Assembly (NCBI RefSeq): GCF_003402535.2
Contig: NZ_AP025172.1
Coordinates: forward strand, 1,488,001 to 1,552,000
Length of the DNA stretch: 64,000 bases
Origin: Cupriavidus sp. P-10
GTDB taxonomy: Bacteria; Pseudomonadota; Gammaproteobacteria; Burkholderiales; Burkholderiaceae
Direction: 5' to 3'
The notes under the pieces were generated by a model. That model saw nothing but the letters and a program-made list of their open reading frames with translations, searched no databases and was not told the origin of the DNA. Made by a program: the position numbers and the translations under genes. Positions 8,234-16,610 of the stretch are shown here, in pieces; position 1 is the stretch's first letter; each line of letters opens with the position of its first letter.

Positions 8234-9415
8234 TCAGCTCTCGCTCACGCCCGCATCGAGAATGCGCTTGTAGAAGCCCAGTTCATTGATGATGGCCTTT
8301 CCAGTGTTGGCCCTGAGCAAAGCCATCTGCTGCTGCGCCCGCGCTTTATCCCCCCGCTTCGCCGCCACATAGCCCAGCAGCATCCATGGATAACCGGCGC
8401 TTGGTTCAATCTGTGTGGACCAGGTTGGCGCATGCTCGTTCAAATAGGCATAACCAACGTCATACCGGCTTTGCGTTGCCGTGGTATCCGCGGACAGCGG
8501 AACGTCATACAACTGCGGAAAAACCTGGGTGACAGTGCCGGGATAGAAGCTCGGACTGACGGTCTGTTCAACATCGGCGGCATAGAAATTTGTACCGTTG
8601 GACAACTGTTGCATGCCGGCCGAGACCGAGGCGGCCACTTGTTTGTAGTAACCGGAATCCCCATCGCCAATCGAGTCTAGCGCACGGGCAAAGTCAACCA
8701 GGCCGCGGTAGTTCTCGGTATTGTCTTCGGTGTATGCGATGTCCGACTGCTTGAAGACCGGACAATAGCTTGGATCGGTGGGTGGTGCGTAGTCCTGCCG
8801 GAATACCGGAATCAACCCGTTCGGTTTTTGCACCGCCGCGAGGTTTGAGTAAGCAATGGACTTGAGGATCGGCAGGTTATCGCGGAACCATGCGACATCA
8901 CCCGTGACCTTAAGATATTCGGACGCCAGCGAAAGGAAGCTTGAGGCATACGAATCATTAGAGTCCGCCGGACACGCAATTGGCAAATTGGTATCACCGC
9001 CAAATTTTACGTCATTGATGGTGTAGTTCGACCTGTCTACGTTCCGGATGTAGACGTTCATATAATCCCGAACCTCGCTGGGTCGTTCCTTGATGAACGG
9101 GAACAATCCAATGCTCGCGAAATACCAGTTCAGGGAGTTGCTGCCGACGCCAACCTGATAAGCGCCGGCGAATGGGCCGGTAGCAATCCTCAGCGCATCC
9201 AGGTGGGCGAGGATATTAAATCCTACCGTCGAGGTATTCTGCGAGGAAACGGTTCGATTCGTTGAATTATTACCGGACAACGCAGAGGATGAATCCTCCC
9301 CGCCACCGCCACAAGCAGCCAACGTCACCGGGAGGGCTGTCATCAATATCAGATTTTTGAAAGAGAAGCACTCACGGAAACATTTGGTTTCTTTTACATT
9401 CATACTACATTTCAT
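8234..9415 (-). CDS. Secreted lipoprotein with a six-hairpin glycosidase-like fold
   Basis: Up to 393 aa. The signal region ends in the lipobox LAAC, followed by GGGG and a Ser/Asn-rich linker, so it should be an outer-membrane or surface lipoprotein. The body has the helix-pair pattern and SNDSYASSFLSLASEYLK and TGDVAWFRDN motifs of (alpha/alpha)6 glycosidases. I cannot name the family or substrate. The start is uncertain (9415, or an in-frame ATG 12 nt later), and no clear ribosome site is visible. The base composition is visibly less GC-rich than its neighbours, with Asn- and Ser-rich coding. It sits between two truncated genes, so it looks acquired. Confidence 0.7.
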   Translation of the reverse strand: MKCSMNVKETKCFRECFSFKNLILMTALPVTLAACGGGGEDSSSALSGNNSTNRTVSSQNTSTVGFNILAHLDALRIATGPFAGAYQVGVGSNSLNWYFASIGLFPFIKERPSEVRDYMNVYIRNVDRSNYTINDVKFGGDTNLPIACPADSNDSYASSFLSLASEYLKVTGDVAWFRDNLPILKSIAYSNLAAVQKPNGLIPVFRQDYAPPTDPSYCPVFKQSDIAYTEDNTENYRGLVDFARALDSIGDGDSGYYKQVAASVSAGMQQLSNGTNFYAADVEQTVSPSFYPGTVTQVFPQLYDVPLSADTTATQSRYDVGYAYLNEHAPTWSTQIEPSAGYPWMLLGYVAAKRGDKARAQQQMALLRANTGKAIINELGFYKRILDAGVSES

Positions 9416-9665
9416 TTAATAGGAACGATAATGTCCCTTCCGCCCGGAGGGCAGATTTTTTTGAAAGGCTGGGGTTGCCGGACTGGTTTGACCGCGGTAG
9501 CGGTCTCGCGTCGCGCGTAATAACGCGCTAGCGGAAAGTGAAAAAAGCGCTACTTCGAGGCGAATTCGTCACAGAGTGCTGAAACTACCTCTTGACGACT
9601 CGAATGGGTCGTAATTTGCAAGCGAGACGGAATGATAACCGATTGCGTCGGTCTCAGGTCAGAGC

Positions 9666-9893
9666 ACCAGCTCGCTGGTCTACGGCTACATCGCTACGCA
9701 CTTCCCCACTTCCTGCCGGGGCTCGGCGCGCGGGGCTTCGCAGGCGCTCGTCCGGTTCGGCTCGGTCCTTGGTCCGCTGATCGGCGGGTGGATCGTCGGC
9801 TCGAACCTGGGGATGCATTGGAATTTCTATGCGTTCATTATCCCGGCGGTGATGGCGGCCGTGTTCGTGCCGCTGATCCCGAAGACCCGTTAA
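9666..9893 (+). pseudogene. C-terminal fragment of an MFS transporter
   Basis: The frame TSSLVYGYIATHFPTSCRGS runs on through ALVRFGSVLGPLIGGWIVGS and a last transmembrane helix to a stop at 9893. This is the final two to three helices of a major facilitator protein of the AAHS/aromatic acid type. No start or upstream part is present. The fragment and the cysteine desulfurase fragment bracket the lipoprotein gene. Confidence 0.8.
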
Positions 9894-9921
9894 GTACGGA
9901 ACGGGGCCCCGACCCGGCACA

Positions 9922-10701
9922 CTAAGCCTCGCTGCCGACATCGCGCAGCAGCACCATCAGCTCCACCGCGGCAGCCTTCAGTTCCGGCACGATGCGGGCC
10001 CGAATCGCGTCGACGTCCGGGCGCAGCTCGACCGCCCCACAGTTCAGTGCCATCAGCCTGTCCGCGCGCCCCACTCTGAGCGGCAGCGCGATGCCATAGG
10101 CATTGCGCTGGTATTCGCCGAACGACATGCACACGCCGCTCGTGCGCAGGTCCTCGAACGCCGCCTCAATGTTCTTCTGCACCTCTTCGGCCTGCGGCCC
10201 CGCGGCCTCAACCACGGAGCCAATGTAGCGGTCCCGTGTGTCCTCGGGCAAACCCCACAGCCACGCCCGTCCGATCGCCGTCAGGCCCATCGGCAGCAGC
10301 GATCCTACGCCCAGCCGCAGCGTGGCGATGCGCACGCTGGTGCGATACGCGACATAGAGCATGTCGAGCTGGTCGGGCACCGCCAGCGCCACCGAAACGT
10401 TGAGCCGGTCGGCCAGTTGCTGCAGGAACGGATGGGCCAGCCGCGTGACCGCGCTGGTTTCCAGGTAGGCGTGGCCAATGCCGAGCGGGCCGCTGGCCAG
10501 CTCGAATTGCCGCCCCCCCGCCACGCGGCGCAGGAAGCCCGTGCTGACGAGCGTCATGGTCAGGCGCGACACCGTGGATTTGGACAGTCCCGTGCGGCGC
10601 ACCAGTTCGCCGTTGGTCAGGGGCACGCGCTCCGCGCGAAAGGCACGCAGTACCTGAAGGCCACGCTCCAGCGTCATGGTGACGGGTGAGGAAGGGATCA
10701 T
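9922..10701 (-). CDS. IclR-family transcriptional regulator
   Basis: 259 aa. It has an N-terminal HTH (LVRRTGLSKSTVSRLTMTL) and a C-terminal IclR effector domain. The ATG at 10701 (MIPSSPVTMTLERGLQVLRAF) is preceded by GAGTCGCAA and gives the normal IclR length. It is the last gene of the minus-strand acyl-CoA operon, 37 bp after the CoA-transferase, and may regulate it. The promoter region of that operon, however, also carries a palindrome more suited to a LysR protein. Confidence 0.88.
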   Translation of the reverse strand: MIPSSPVTMTLERGLQVLRAFRAERVPLTNGELVRRTGLSKSTVSRLTMTLVSTGFLRRVAGGRQFELASGPLGIGHAYLETSAVTRLAHPFLQQLADRLNVSVALAVPDQLDMLYVAYRTSVRIATLRLGVGSLLPMGLTAIGRAWLWGLPEDTRDRYIGSVVEAAGPQAEEVQKNIEAAFEDLRTSGVCMSFGEYQRNAYGIALPLRVGRADRLMALNCGAVELRPDVDAIRARIVPELKAAAVELMVLLRDVGSEA

Positions 10702-10738
10702 TGCGACTCCGTACAGCTTGCAGAAAGGGCAGCAGACG

Positions 10739-11896
10739 CTAGCGGATCGCCCCCGCGTCGCGCAGCGCCGCGAGCTCCTGCGCGGAGAACCCCCAATCGC
10801 CCAGCACCTCGTCGGTGTGCTGTCCGCGGCGGGCCGGTGGCCGCTGGATGCTTCCCGGCGTGCGGCTGAAGCGTGGCGCCGGCGCGGGCTGCACCACGCC
10901 ATCGATTTCGACAAAGGTCTTGCGCGCCTGCAGGTGGGTGCTGCCTGGCGCCTCCCCCATCGACAGGATGGGCGTGATGCAGGTCTCGGCACCGGCCGCC
11001 AACGCTGCCCACTCATCGCGGGTGCGCGTGCGGAACGCAGAGGCAAACTGCTCGCGCATCTCCGACCAGCCGGCGCGGTCGTGCTGGCCCGGCAGCTTGT
11101 CTACGTCGAGTCCGAGCAGCTTCACGGCATTGCGGTAGAAGCGCGTCTCATTGGCGCCAATACCGACATACTTGCCGTCCTTCGTCTCGTACACGTTGTA
11201 CCAAGGCGCGCCCGAATCGAGCCGGTTGGTGCCTCGCTCGTCGGTCCAGTACCCCGCTGCCCGCAGCCCGTAGATCAGCGTCATCAGCGATGCAGATCCG
11301 TCGACCATCGCCGCATCGACCACCTGGCCCCGCCCCGACATTCGGCTCTCGAGGATGGCGCTGACCACGCCAAGCGCGAGGTAAAGCGAGCCGCCGCCGA
11401 AATCGCCCGCGAGATTGAGCGGGATGGACGGTGCCTCGCCGGCCTTGCCAACCGAATGCAGCACGCCCGTCAGCGCGATGTAGTTGATGTCATGCCCGGG
11501 CTCCTGCGCGAGCGGCCCGTCCTGCCCCCAGCCGGTCATGCGGCCATAGACCAGTCGCGGGTTGACCTTGTGGCAGTCGTCCGGACCGAGCCCGAGCCGT
11601 TCCGCCACGCCGGGACGGAAACCCTCGATCACGGCATCGGCCTGGCTGGCCAGGCGCAGCACCGCCGTGACTGCCTCCGGCTGCTTCAGGTCCATTGCGG
11701 CGCTGCGGCGGCCGCGATTGAGCAGGTCGAAGCGTGCCTCGACCGGCGCGCCGCCGTCGGACGGCGACGGACGGTCAATGCGGACGATGTCGGCGCCCAG
11801 GTCTGACAACAACATGCAGCAGAACGGGCCCGGGCCGATGCCGCCCAGTTCCACGATCCTGATGCCCGCGAGGGGCCCGGTGGGTTTTTGCGCCAT
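10739..11896 (-). CDS. CaiB/BaiF family CoA-transferase (class III)
   Basis: 385 aa from the ATG at 11896, which has AGGAGA 7 nt upstream; the frame opens at a TTG at 11920. The N-terminal block LAGIRIVELGGIGPGPFCCMLLSDLGADIVRIDRP resembles alpha-methylacyl-CoA racemases as well as CoA-transferases. The nucleophile position (VVDAAMVDGSASL) carries the expected Asp. It would move CoA onto, or epimerise, a carboxylic acid entering the beta-oxidation-like operon upstream. It lies 93 bp downstream of the Bug receptor gene. Confidence 0.88.
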   Translation of the reverse strand: MAQKPTGPLAGIRIVELGGIGPGPFCCMLLSDLGADIVRIDRPSPSDGGAPVEARFDLLNRGRRSAAMDLKQPEAVTAVLRLASQADAVIEGFRPGVAERLGLGPDDCHKVNPRLVYGRMTGWGQDGPLAQEPGHDINYIALTGVLHSVGKAGEAPSIPLNLAGDFGGGSLYLALGVVSAILESRMSGRGQVVDAAMVDGSASLMTLIYGLRAAGYWTDERGTNRLDSGAPWYNVYETKDGKYVGIGANETRFYRNAVKLLGLDVDKLPGQHDRAGWSEMREQFASAFRTRTRDEWAALAAGAETCITPILSMGEAPGSTHLQARKTFVEIDGVVQPAPAPRFSRTPGSIQRPPARRGQHTDEVLGDWGFSAQELAALRDAGAIR

Positions 11897-11989
11897 GGCG
11901 TTGGTCTCCTGGGAATTCAATGGCCTGTTCCACCCATGATGAAGTGCGCGAAAGTCTTGTACGTACGCCCTCGAGTGGTCCTGACATCG

Positions 11990-13006
11990 CTACTCCGGCT
12001 TGTAGTTCATGTCAGTAAAGAGGTTCTTCCAGACGTTGGCCTCTTCAGCAAGTTGCTTCGCGAACGCCGATGGCGAAGACGCCACCATGCGCCCGCTCAG
12101 GCGCGACTCGACGCTGTTCCGGAATGCCTTGTCCGCTTGCAGCGTGCTGAAGTCGTGCGAAATGCGGTCCACCACTGCGGCCGGCGTTCCCTTCGGGACA
12201 AAGATGCCGGCCCACAGCAGCGGCAAGTAACCCTTGTAGCCCACCGCCTCGGCCAGTGTGGGCAACTCAGGGAAGCTGGCGTAACGCTCGGCGCTGATGG
12301 CAGCCAGCGGCTTGAGCTTGCCCGAGTCGATCTGCGACTTCATCGAGCTGGGCGTATTGACCAGGAACTGCGCATCGTTGCGCATGGCGGCCAGGTTCAT
12401 GGTGCCGATGCTGTTGAAGTCCAGCGGCGTGTACTTCATGCCCAGCGACTTGTTGAGCAAGGCCATGGTCAGGTTGAAGACCGAAGTCTGGCCCGTTCCG
12501 GCGAAGAACAGCCCGTTGGGGCTGCCCTTGCTCAGGTCGATCAGCTCGCGCAGCGTCTTCGCCTTTGGGGCGGTTTCGGCATTCACCGCAATGACGAGCT
12601 GGTAGTTGATGACCTTGTACACCGGCACCAGGTCGGTCATCGGGTCGAACTTCAGGTTCTTGGTGGTGAACTTGGGCAGGATCGAACTTTGCGTGCCCAG
12701 CAGGAGCGTATGGCCATCCGTGGCATTGACCACATATTCCGTGCCGATGACGCCGCCCGCGCCCGGCTTGTTCTCGACGATCACCGGCTGCTTCCAGATG
12801 CCTTCGAGACGCTGCGCCAGGCTCCGGGCCAGGATATCGCCGGTGGAGCCCGCCGCGACCGCGATCACGATCCTCACGGGCCGGGTCGGCCATTCCGTGG
12901 CCGCGGCGGGCCTGGGCAGCGATAGCGCCGCGCAGGCGGCCAGGCCGGCGGCGCCCGCCAGCCGTAGCCAGCGCCGGCGGCCGGGCGCTGCTAGTCGTAC
13001 TGTCAT
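11990..13006 (-). CDS. Bug/TctC-family periplasmic solute-binding protein
   Basis: 338 aa with an Arg-rich N-terminus and a Tat-like or Sec signal ending AAATEWPTRPVRIV. The Bug markers are IVIAVAAGSTGDILARSLA, NKPGAGGVIGTEYV and the C-terminal FTDMNYKPE. The leader AACGGAGAGAGACATGAC is identical to that of the collapsed Bug stub at 21747, which links the two operons. It is embedded in the acyl-CoA operon, so its ligand is probably the acid activated by the neighbouring CoA-transferase. Confidence 0.92.
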   Translation of the reverse strand: MTVRLAAPGRRRWLRLAGAAGLAACAALSLPRPAAATEWPTRPVRIVIAVAAGSTGDILARSLAQRLEGIWKQPVIVENKPGAGGVIGTEYVVNATDGHTLLLGTQSSILPKFTTKNLKFDPMTDLVPVYKVINYQLVIAVNAETAPKAKTLRELIDLSKGSPNGLFFAGTGQTSVFNLTMALLNKSLGMKYTPLDFNSIGTMNLAAMRNDAQFLVNTPSSMKSQIDSGKLKPLAAISAERYASFPELPTLAEAVGYKGYLPLLWAGIFVPKGTPAAVVDRISHDFSTLQADKAFRNSVESRLSGRMVASSPSAFAKQLAEEANVWKNLFTDMNYKPE

Positions 13007-13043
13007 GTCTCTCTCCGTTCTATCTGTTTTGTCTTGCGCTGTG

Positions 13044-13454
13044 TCAGGCCTGGGTGAACACGGGTAGCGCCTGCCCGCCGCGTTCGATCATGTGCGCTTG
13101 CACGCGGTTGCCGATCTGCATCGACTCGGGCGGGCCTTCGATCTGCGTGAACAGGAAGTAGCCTTCGTCCATCTCGACAAAGCCGACCGTGTACGGCGCG
13201 ATCGCGGCAAAGGCCGGCGTCGGCCCCCGCATCACCGTGCTGAACGAATACAGCTTGCCGCGGCCGGTGGAGACTTCCCAGGCGAGCTGGTCGGCGCTGC
13301 AGTGCGGACAGAAGGAATGGGCCGGCCAGACCGCCTGGCCGCATCCGCCGCAACGCTGGTATTTCAGCAGTCCCGCGCCGAGGCCCTCCCAGTAGGGCCT
13401 GGCATCGAGAAGCTGGTACGGCTGCGGCCAGCCGTCTTGCGTTTGGATCATCAC
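13044..13454 (-). CDS. DUF35 / OB-fold zinc-ribbon protein
   Basis: 136 aa. A rubredoxin-like zinc ribbon (Cys35, Cys38, Cys49, Cys52) is followed by an OB-fold domain with GKLYSFSTVMRGPTPAFA and PYTVGFVEMDEGYFLF. DUF35 proteins pair with thiolase-fold enzymes. In steroid side-chain degradation the DUF35 part of ChsH2 activates the thiolase-like aldolase Ltp2. The gene follows the thiolase-like gene by 15 bp, as expected for an obligate partner. Confidence 0.9.
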   Translation of the reverse strand: MMIQTQDGWPQPYQLLDARPYWEGLGAGLLKYQRCGGCGQAVWPAHSFCPHCSADQLAWEVSTGRGKLYSFSTVMRGPTPAFAAIAPYTVGFVEMDEGYFLFTQIEGPPESMQIGNRVQAHMIERGGQALPVFTQA

Positions 13455-13469
13455 ATGCTCCGATGAGGT

Positions 13470-14690
13470 TCAGGTGGAGGAAGACAGCAACAGCACGCTG
13501 CCGGCGGCCAGCATGCCCCCGGCACCCTGCACCAGCACTGTCTTCGGCCGACGCGCGGGCGCCAGCCCAAGCGCTTCGCCGCGCAACTGGCGCATGGCCT
13601 CAACCATGCTGTCCATGTTGCAGGAGATGCCCGGCTGGCCGAACGACAGCCAGCCGCCGTTGGTGTCGGTGGGCAGGTCGCCGTCCACACCGGTGCGTCC
13701 TTCGCGGTACATGTCGATACCCCGGCCCTTCTTCGCGAAGCCCAGGTCTTCCATAACGATCGGTCCCATGTGCGCGAAGTTCACCGAGATCTGCGCCATG
13801 TCGATGTCGGCCGGCGACAGTCCGGACATGGCGTAGGCCTGGCTCGCCGCCGCGGCCGTCGCCGTATAGGTCAGGTTCGGCATCGGCCCGAGCTCCGGGA
13901 ACTTGCACGAGCGCATGTTCATGCGATCGCCCAGGTACTCATGGGTCGTGGCTGACCCGTAGCCCATCAGGTAGACCGGGTTGCGCGCCGCCTTTGCCCG
14001 TTCCGGCGAGGTGATCACCAGCGCGCCCCCGGTGCCGCCGCCCCAGGTGGAGCACATCCATCGCCGTAGCGGCGTGGCCACATAGGGCGACGCAAGCACG
14101 GCTTCGCGGTCAATCTCGCCAAAGCGCGCCTTGGCAGCATGCGGGTGATGCACGCCCCAGCGCTGGTTGGCCACCGCGACCTCCGCGAGGTCGGCTTCGG
14201 TCAGGCCAAACTCATGGAGGTAGCGGCATGCGGCCTGGCCATACAGCGCCGGGATGATCGGGCCATACGGCACCTCGAACTGCGGATCGGCATCGGCCTC
14301 GGCGCCCATTGCCACGGCATCGACAAAGAGCTCGGTGGCGTCACTCTGCAGGCACAGTACGTACTCTGCATGGCCCGCGGCGATCATCTCCGAGGCCACC
14401 GCCAGCGTGGCAGTGAGCCCGGCGCCGTGCATGGTGATCTCGCTGGTGCGCTTCACCGGCATCTGCATGTGCGAGATGAAGATGTTGCTCCACTGCGAGC
14501 GCTTGTCCGCCCAGGGCGAGCGTCCCGTGTAGACGGCATCAACCTGGTCCTTGGTGATGCCCGCGTCCTGCAGCGCACGCCGCGTGGCTTCGGCGGCGAG
14601 CTGCAGCGGGTCCTTGCGGTTCGCCCGGGATGCGTAGGCGTCGCCCATCCCGATAATGGCCGCTACTGGCTTGGTCGACATGGCCGCCAT
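13470..14690 (-). CDS. Thiolase-fold protein without the nucleophilic Cys (Ltp2-like aldolase candidate)
   Basis: 406 aa; an in-frame ATG at 14681 is an alternative start. It is an SCP-x/lipid-transfer type thiolase by layout. At the usual nucleophile site, however, it reads EITMHGAGLTATLAVASEM, with no Cys. The C-terminal thiolase Cys motif is replaced by VLVQGAGGMLAAG. Thiolysis is therefore unlikely. With the DUF35 partner next door, a retro-aldol role like Ltp2 is the better guess: cleaving a 3-hydroxyacyl-CoA made by the dehydrogenase and hydratase upstream. The Ltp2 analogy is inference. Confidence 0.85.
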   Translation of the reverse strand: MAAMSTKPVAAIIGMGDAYASRANRKDPLQLAAEATRRALQDAGITKDQVDAVYTGRSPWADKRSQWSNIFISHMQMPVKRTSEITMHGAGLTATLAVASEMIAAGHAEYVLCLQSDATELFVDAVAMGAEADADPQFEVPYGPIIPALYGQAACRYLHEFGLTEADLAEVAVANQRWGVHHPHAAKARFGEIDREAVLASPYVATPLRRWMCSTWGGGTGGALVITSPERAKAARNPVYLMGYGSATTHEYLGDRMNMRSCKFPELGPMPNLTYTATAAAASQAYAMSGLSPADIDMAQISVNFAHMGPIVMEDLGFAKKGRGIDMYREGRTGVDGDLPTDTNGGWLSFGQPGISCNMDSMVEAMRQLRGEALGLAPARRPKTVLVQGAGGMLAAGSVLLLSSST

Positions 14691-14694
14691 TGCC

Positions 14695-15210
14695 TCAGGC
14701 CGCCTTCAGTTCGGGCAGCGACGACGCGATCAGCGCATCGAGGTCTTCGCGCTTGCGCAGCATCAGCAGGCTCCATTCGCCTTGCTGCAGCAGGTCGCCG
14801 TTCTGGTTGATCGCGCTGATGCGGAACTTGATCACGCCGTATTTGTCGTCCTTCTCCTTCTTGCCGATCACCTCGCACACCGCGTAGATGGTGTCGTTGA
14901 TATACACCGGGCTGCGGAAGCGCATGTTGTCGATGCCGTAGTTCGCCTGGATGCCCAGGCCAAACTGGATCAGACCGGTGACGATCGAATAGGTCAGCGA
15001 ACCCTGCACCAGGCGCTGGCCGAAGCGGGTCTTCGACGCGTAGTGCGTGTTGGAGTGGATCTCGATCCAGTTGCCGGTCAGTGCGCAGTAGTTAACCACG
15101 TCCGCTTCGGTGACAGTGCGCCCGCCCGAGCGGAACACCTGGCCCACCTGCAGCTCGTCAAAGGTCTGGTCGATGCGGTTGTTGATAATCCGCTTGGTCG
15201 TGTCAGTCAT
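14695..15210 (-). CDS. MaoC-family enoyl-CoA hydratase
   Basis: 171 aa from the ATG at 15210 (MTDTTKRIINNRIDQTFDEL). It has the MaoC hot-dog signature: VTEADVVNYCALTGNWIEIHSN with the catalytic Asp/His region, then FGQRLVQGSLTYSIVTGL. It should hydrate the trans-2-enoyl-CoA produced by the acyl-CoA dehydrogenase 29 bp upstream. The downstream thiolase-like gene starts within 5 bp, so translation is coupled. Confidence 0.88.
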   Translation of the reverse strand: MTDTTKRIINNRIDQTFDELQVGQVFRSGGRTVTEADVVNYCALTGNWIEIHSNTHYASKTRFGQRLVQGSLTYSIVTGLIQFGLGIQANYGIDNMRFRSPVYINDTIYAVCEVIGKKEKDDKYGVIKFRISAINQNGDLLQQGEWSLLMLRKREDLDALIASSLPELKAA

Positions 15211-15239
15211 GTTGCTGGTTCCTTGATGAAGTTGCGCGA

Positions 15240-16388
15240 TCAGCCCAGGCGCATGGACTTGGCGATGATGGTCTTCTGGATCTGCGAGGTACCACCGCCG
15301 ATGGTGGACTGGACAGATTCGCGCAGGTAGCGCTCCATGTCGGCTTCCGGCAGGTTGGCGTAGCCGCCCAGCACCTGCATGCCGGTCAGCGCGCACTGCT
15401 TGAGCGTCTCGGATCCATACAGCTTGGCCATCGACACTTCACGGCTGCACGGCACGTCGGCGGCTGCCATTTGCGCGGCGCGGTAGCACAGCAGGCGCGC
15501 GGCATCCACCTCGGTCTGGCGGTCGGCCAGCATATGCTTGAGCACCTGGAAGTCCCACAACTGTTTGCCGAACTGGATACGCTCGTGGGCGTACTGCGTG
15601 GCCTTCGACACCGCCGTCTGCGCGTTGCCGACATAAGCAGCGGCCACCGCGCAGCGCTCAAGCTCCAGATGCTTGGTGATGATTTCCCAGCCTTGGCCTT
15701 CTTCGCCGAGGATCGCATCGGCCGGCACGCGCACTTCGTCCAGGAAGATCTCGGTGGTGCCGGTCGCGTGCCGCGACAGGGTCGGCAGCTTGTTGATCAC
15801 CAGGCCGGGCGTGGTGTTCGGGATCAGCAGGACGGACAGGCCGCCGTGCTTGTTGTCGGCGTCCGTGCGCACCAGCATGGCAATGACCGTATCCCTGGCC
15901 GCAGCACCGCTGCACCACAGCTTCTGCCCGGAAACGATCCAGTCGCCGTTCTCGTCGCGGCGCGCGCGGGTCTTCGTGTTGGATGCATCGGAGCCGGCGT
16001 CGGGCTCGGAGATCGACACGGAGAAGCGGATCTTGCCCTCGATGAACGGCTTGATGTACTTGTCCTTCTGCGCGGCCGTGCCGTACTTGGCAATGTTCAT
16101 CGCGGTGAAGGTCGGGACCAGCACCGCCGCAGCAAAGTCGAAGCCGAACTTGCCCAGGCCTTCGGCCATCAGGGTGTAATCGAAGATGTCGCCACCCGCA
16201 CCGCCCTCTTCCTCGCTGAACAGCAGCCCGAGCCAACCCTGCTTGGCGATCTTGTCGTAGGCCTCGTAGGGATAGCCGCGGTTCTGGTCGCACTTGCGCA
16301 CATACTCGACCGTGACTTCGTTATCCATGAATCGGTTCACGGTATCCAGCCACAAGGCCTGCGATTCGTCCAGGAAATTCGGTTGCAC
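15240..16388 (-). CDS. Acyl-CoA dehydrogenase
   Basis: 382 aa from a GTG at 16388, chosen because GGAGG lies 7 nt upstream and this gives the usual family length; upstream in-frame ATGs at 16418 and 16412 lack a site. FAD and substrate motifs are present: SVSISEPDAGSDASNTKTRA, LWCSGAAARDT, HERIQFGKQLWDFQ. At the place of the catalytic Glu in the common IYEGT motif it has TIGGGTSQIQ, so the base must come from elsewhere, as in isovaleryl-type enzymes. It is the first gene of the operon. The conserved promoter lies about 83 bp upstream. Confidence 0.9.
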   Translation of the reverse strand: MQPNFLDESQALWLDTVNRFMDNEVTVEYVRKCDQNRGYPYEAYDKIAKQGWLGLLFSEEEGGAGGDIFDYTLMAEGLGKFGFDFAAAVLVPTFTAMNIAKYGTAAQKDKYIKPFIEGKIRFSVSISEPDAGSDASNTKTRARRDENGDWIVSGQKLWCSGAAARDTVIAMLVRTDADNKHGGLSVLLIPNTTPGLVINKLPTLSRHATGTTEIFLDEVRVPADAILGEEGQGWEIITKHLELERCAVAAAYVGNAQTAVSKATQYAHERIQFGKQLWDFQVLKHMLADRQTEVDAARLLCYRAAQMAAADVPCSREVSMAKLYGSETLKQCALTGMQVLGGYANLPEADMERYLRESVQSTIGGGTSQIQKTIIAKSMRLG

Positions 16389-16470
16389 TGTATTGCCTCC
16401 ATTGGTTTGCATTGGCATCTGCCTGCATGGCAGCGCGTTGCTGCGATACGTTGCTGCGATGCGTACTGGA

Positions 16471-16536
16471 AGCGTAGAGGTGTGCAGCCGGCAAGCCAAC
16501 TGGCCTTTTCCGAAGCGGCGATTCGGTGAGATCGAA
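16471..16536 (-). promoter_or_regulatory. Operon promoter with palindromic activator site (copy 1)
   Basis: Read on the minus strand, a palindrome CCGAA-N7-TTCGG (16510-16526) lies just upstream of -35 TTGGCT (16494-16499), with a 17-nt spacer and -10 TACGCT (16471-16476). The 42-bp block 16495-16536 recurs at 23019-23060 with two mismatches, also upstream of a CoA-transferase operon. The palindrome sits where LysR activators bind, and the LysR gene at 16611 is the nearest candidate. Confidence 0.7.
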
Positions 16537-16610
16537 GTGAGGCGGAGGAGGCGCCCGGACGGGCAGGCGCGCAGTGTTGCGCCGTGGTGCGCGGTAATGC
16601 GCAGTGGCGC

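Noticed and set aside
15471..16529. A long plus-strand open frame opposite the acyl-CoA dehydrogenase
   Set aside because: The opposite strand encodes a clear dehydrogenase. The frame is a high-GC antisense artefact, as are similar frames opposite most genes here.
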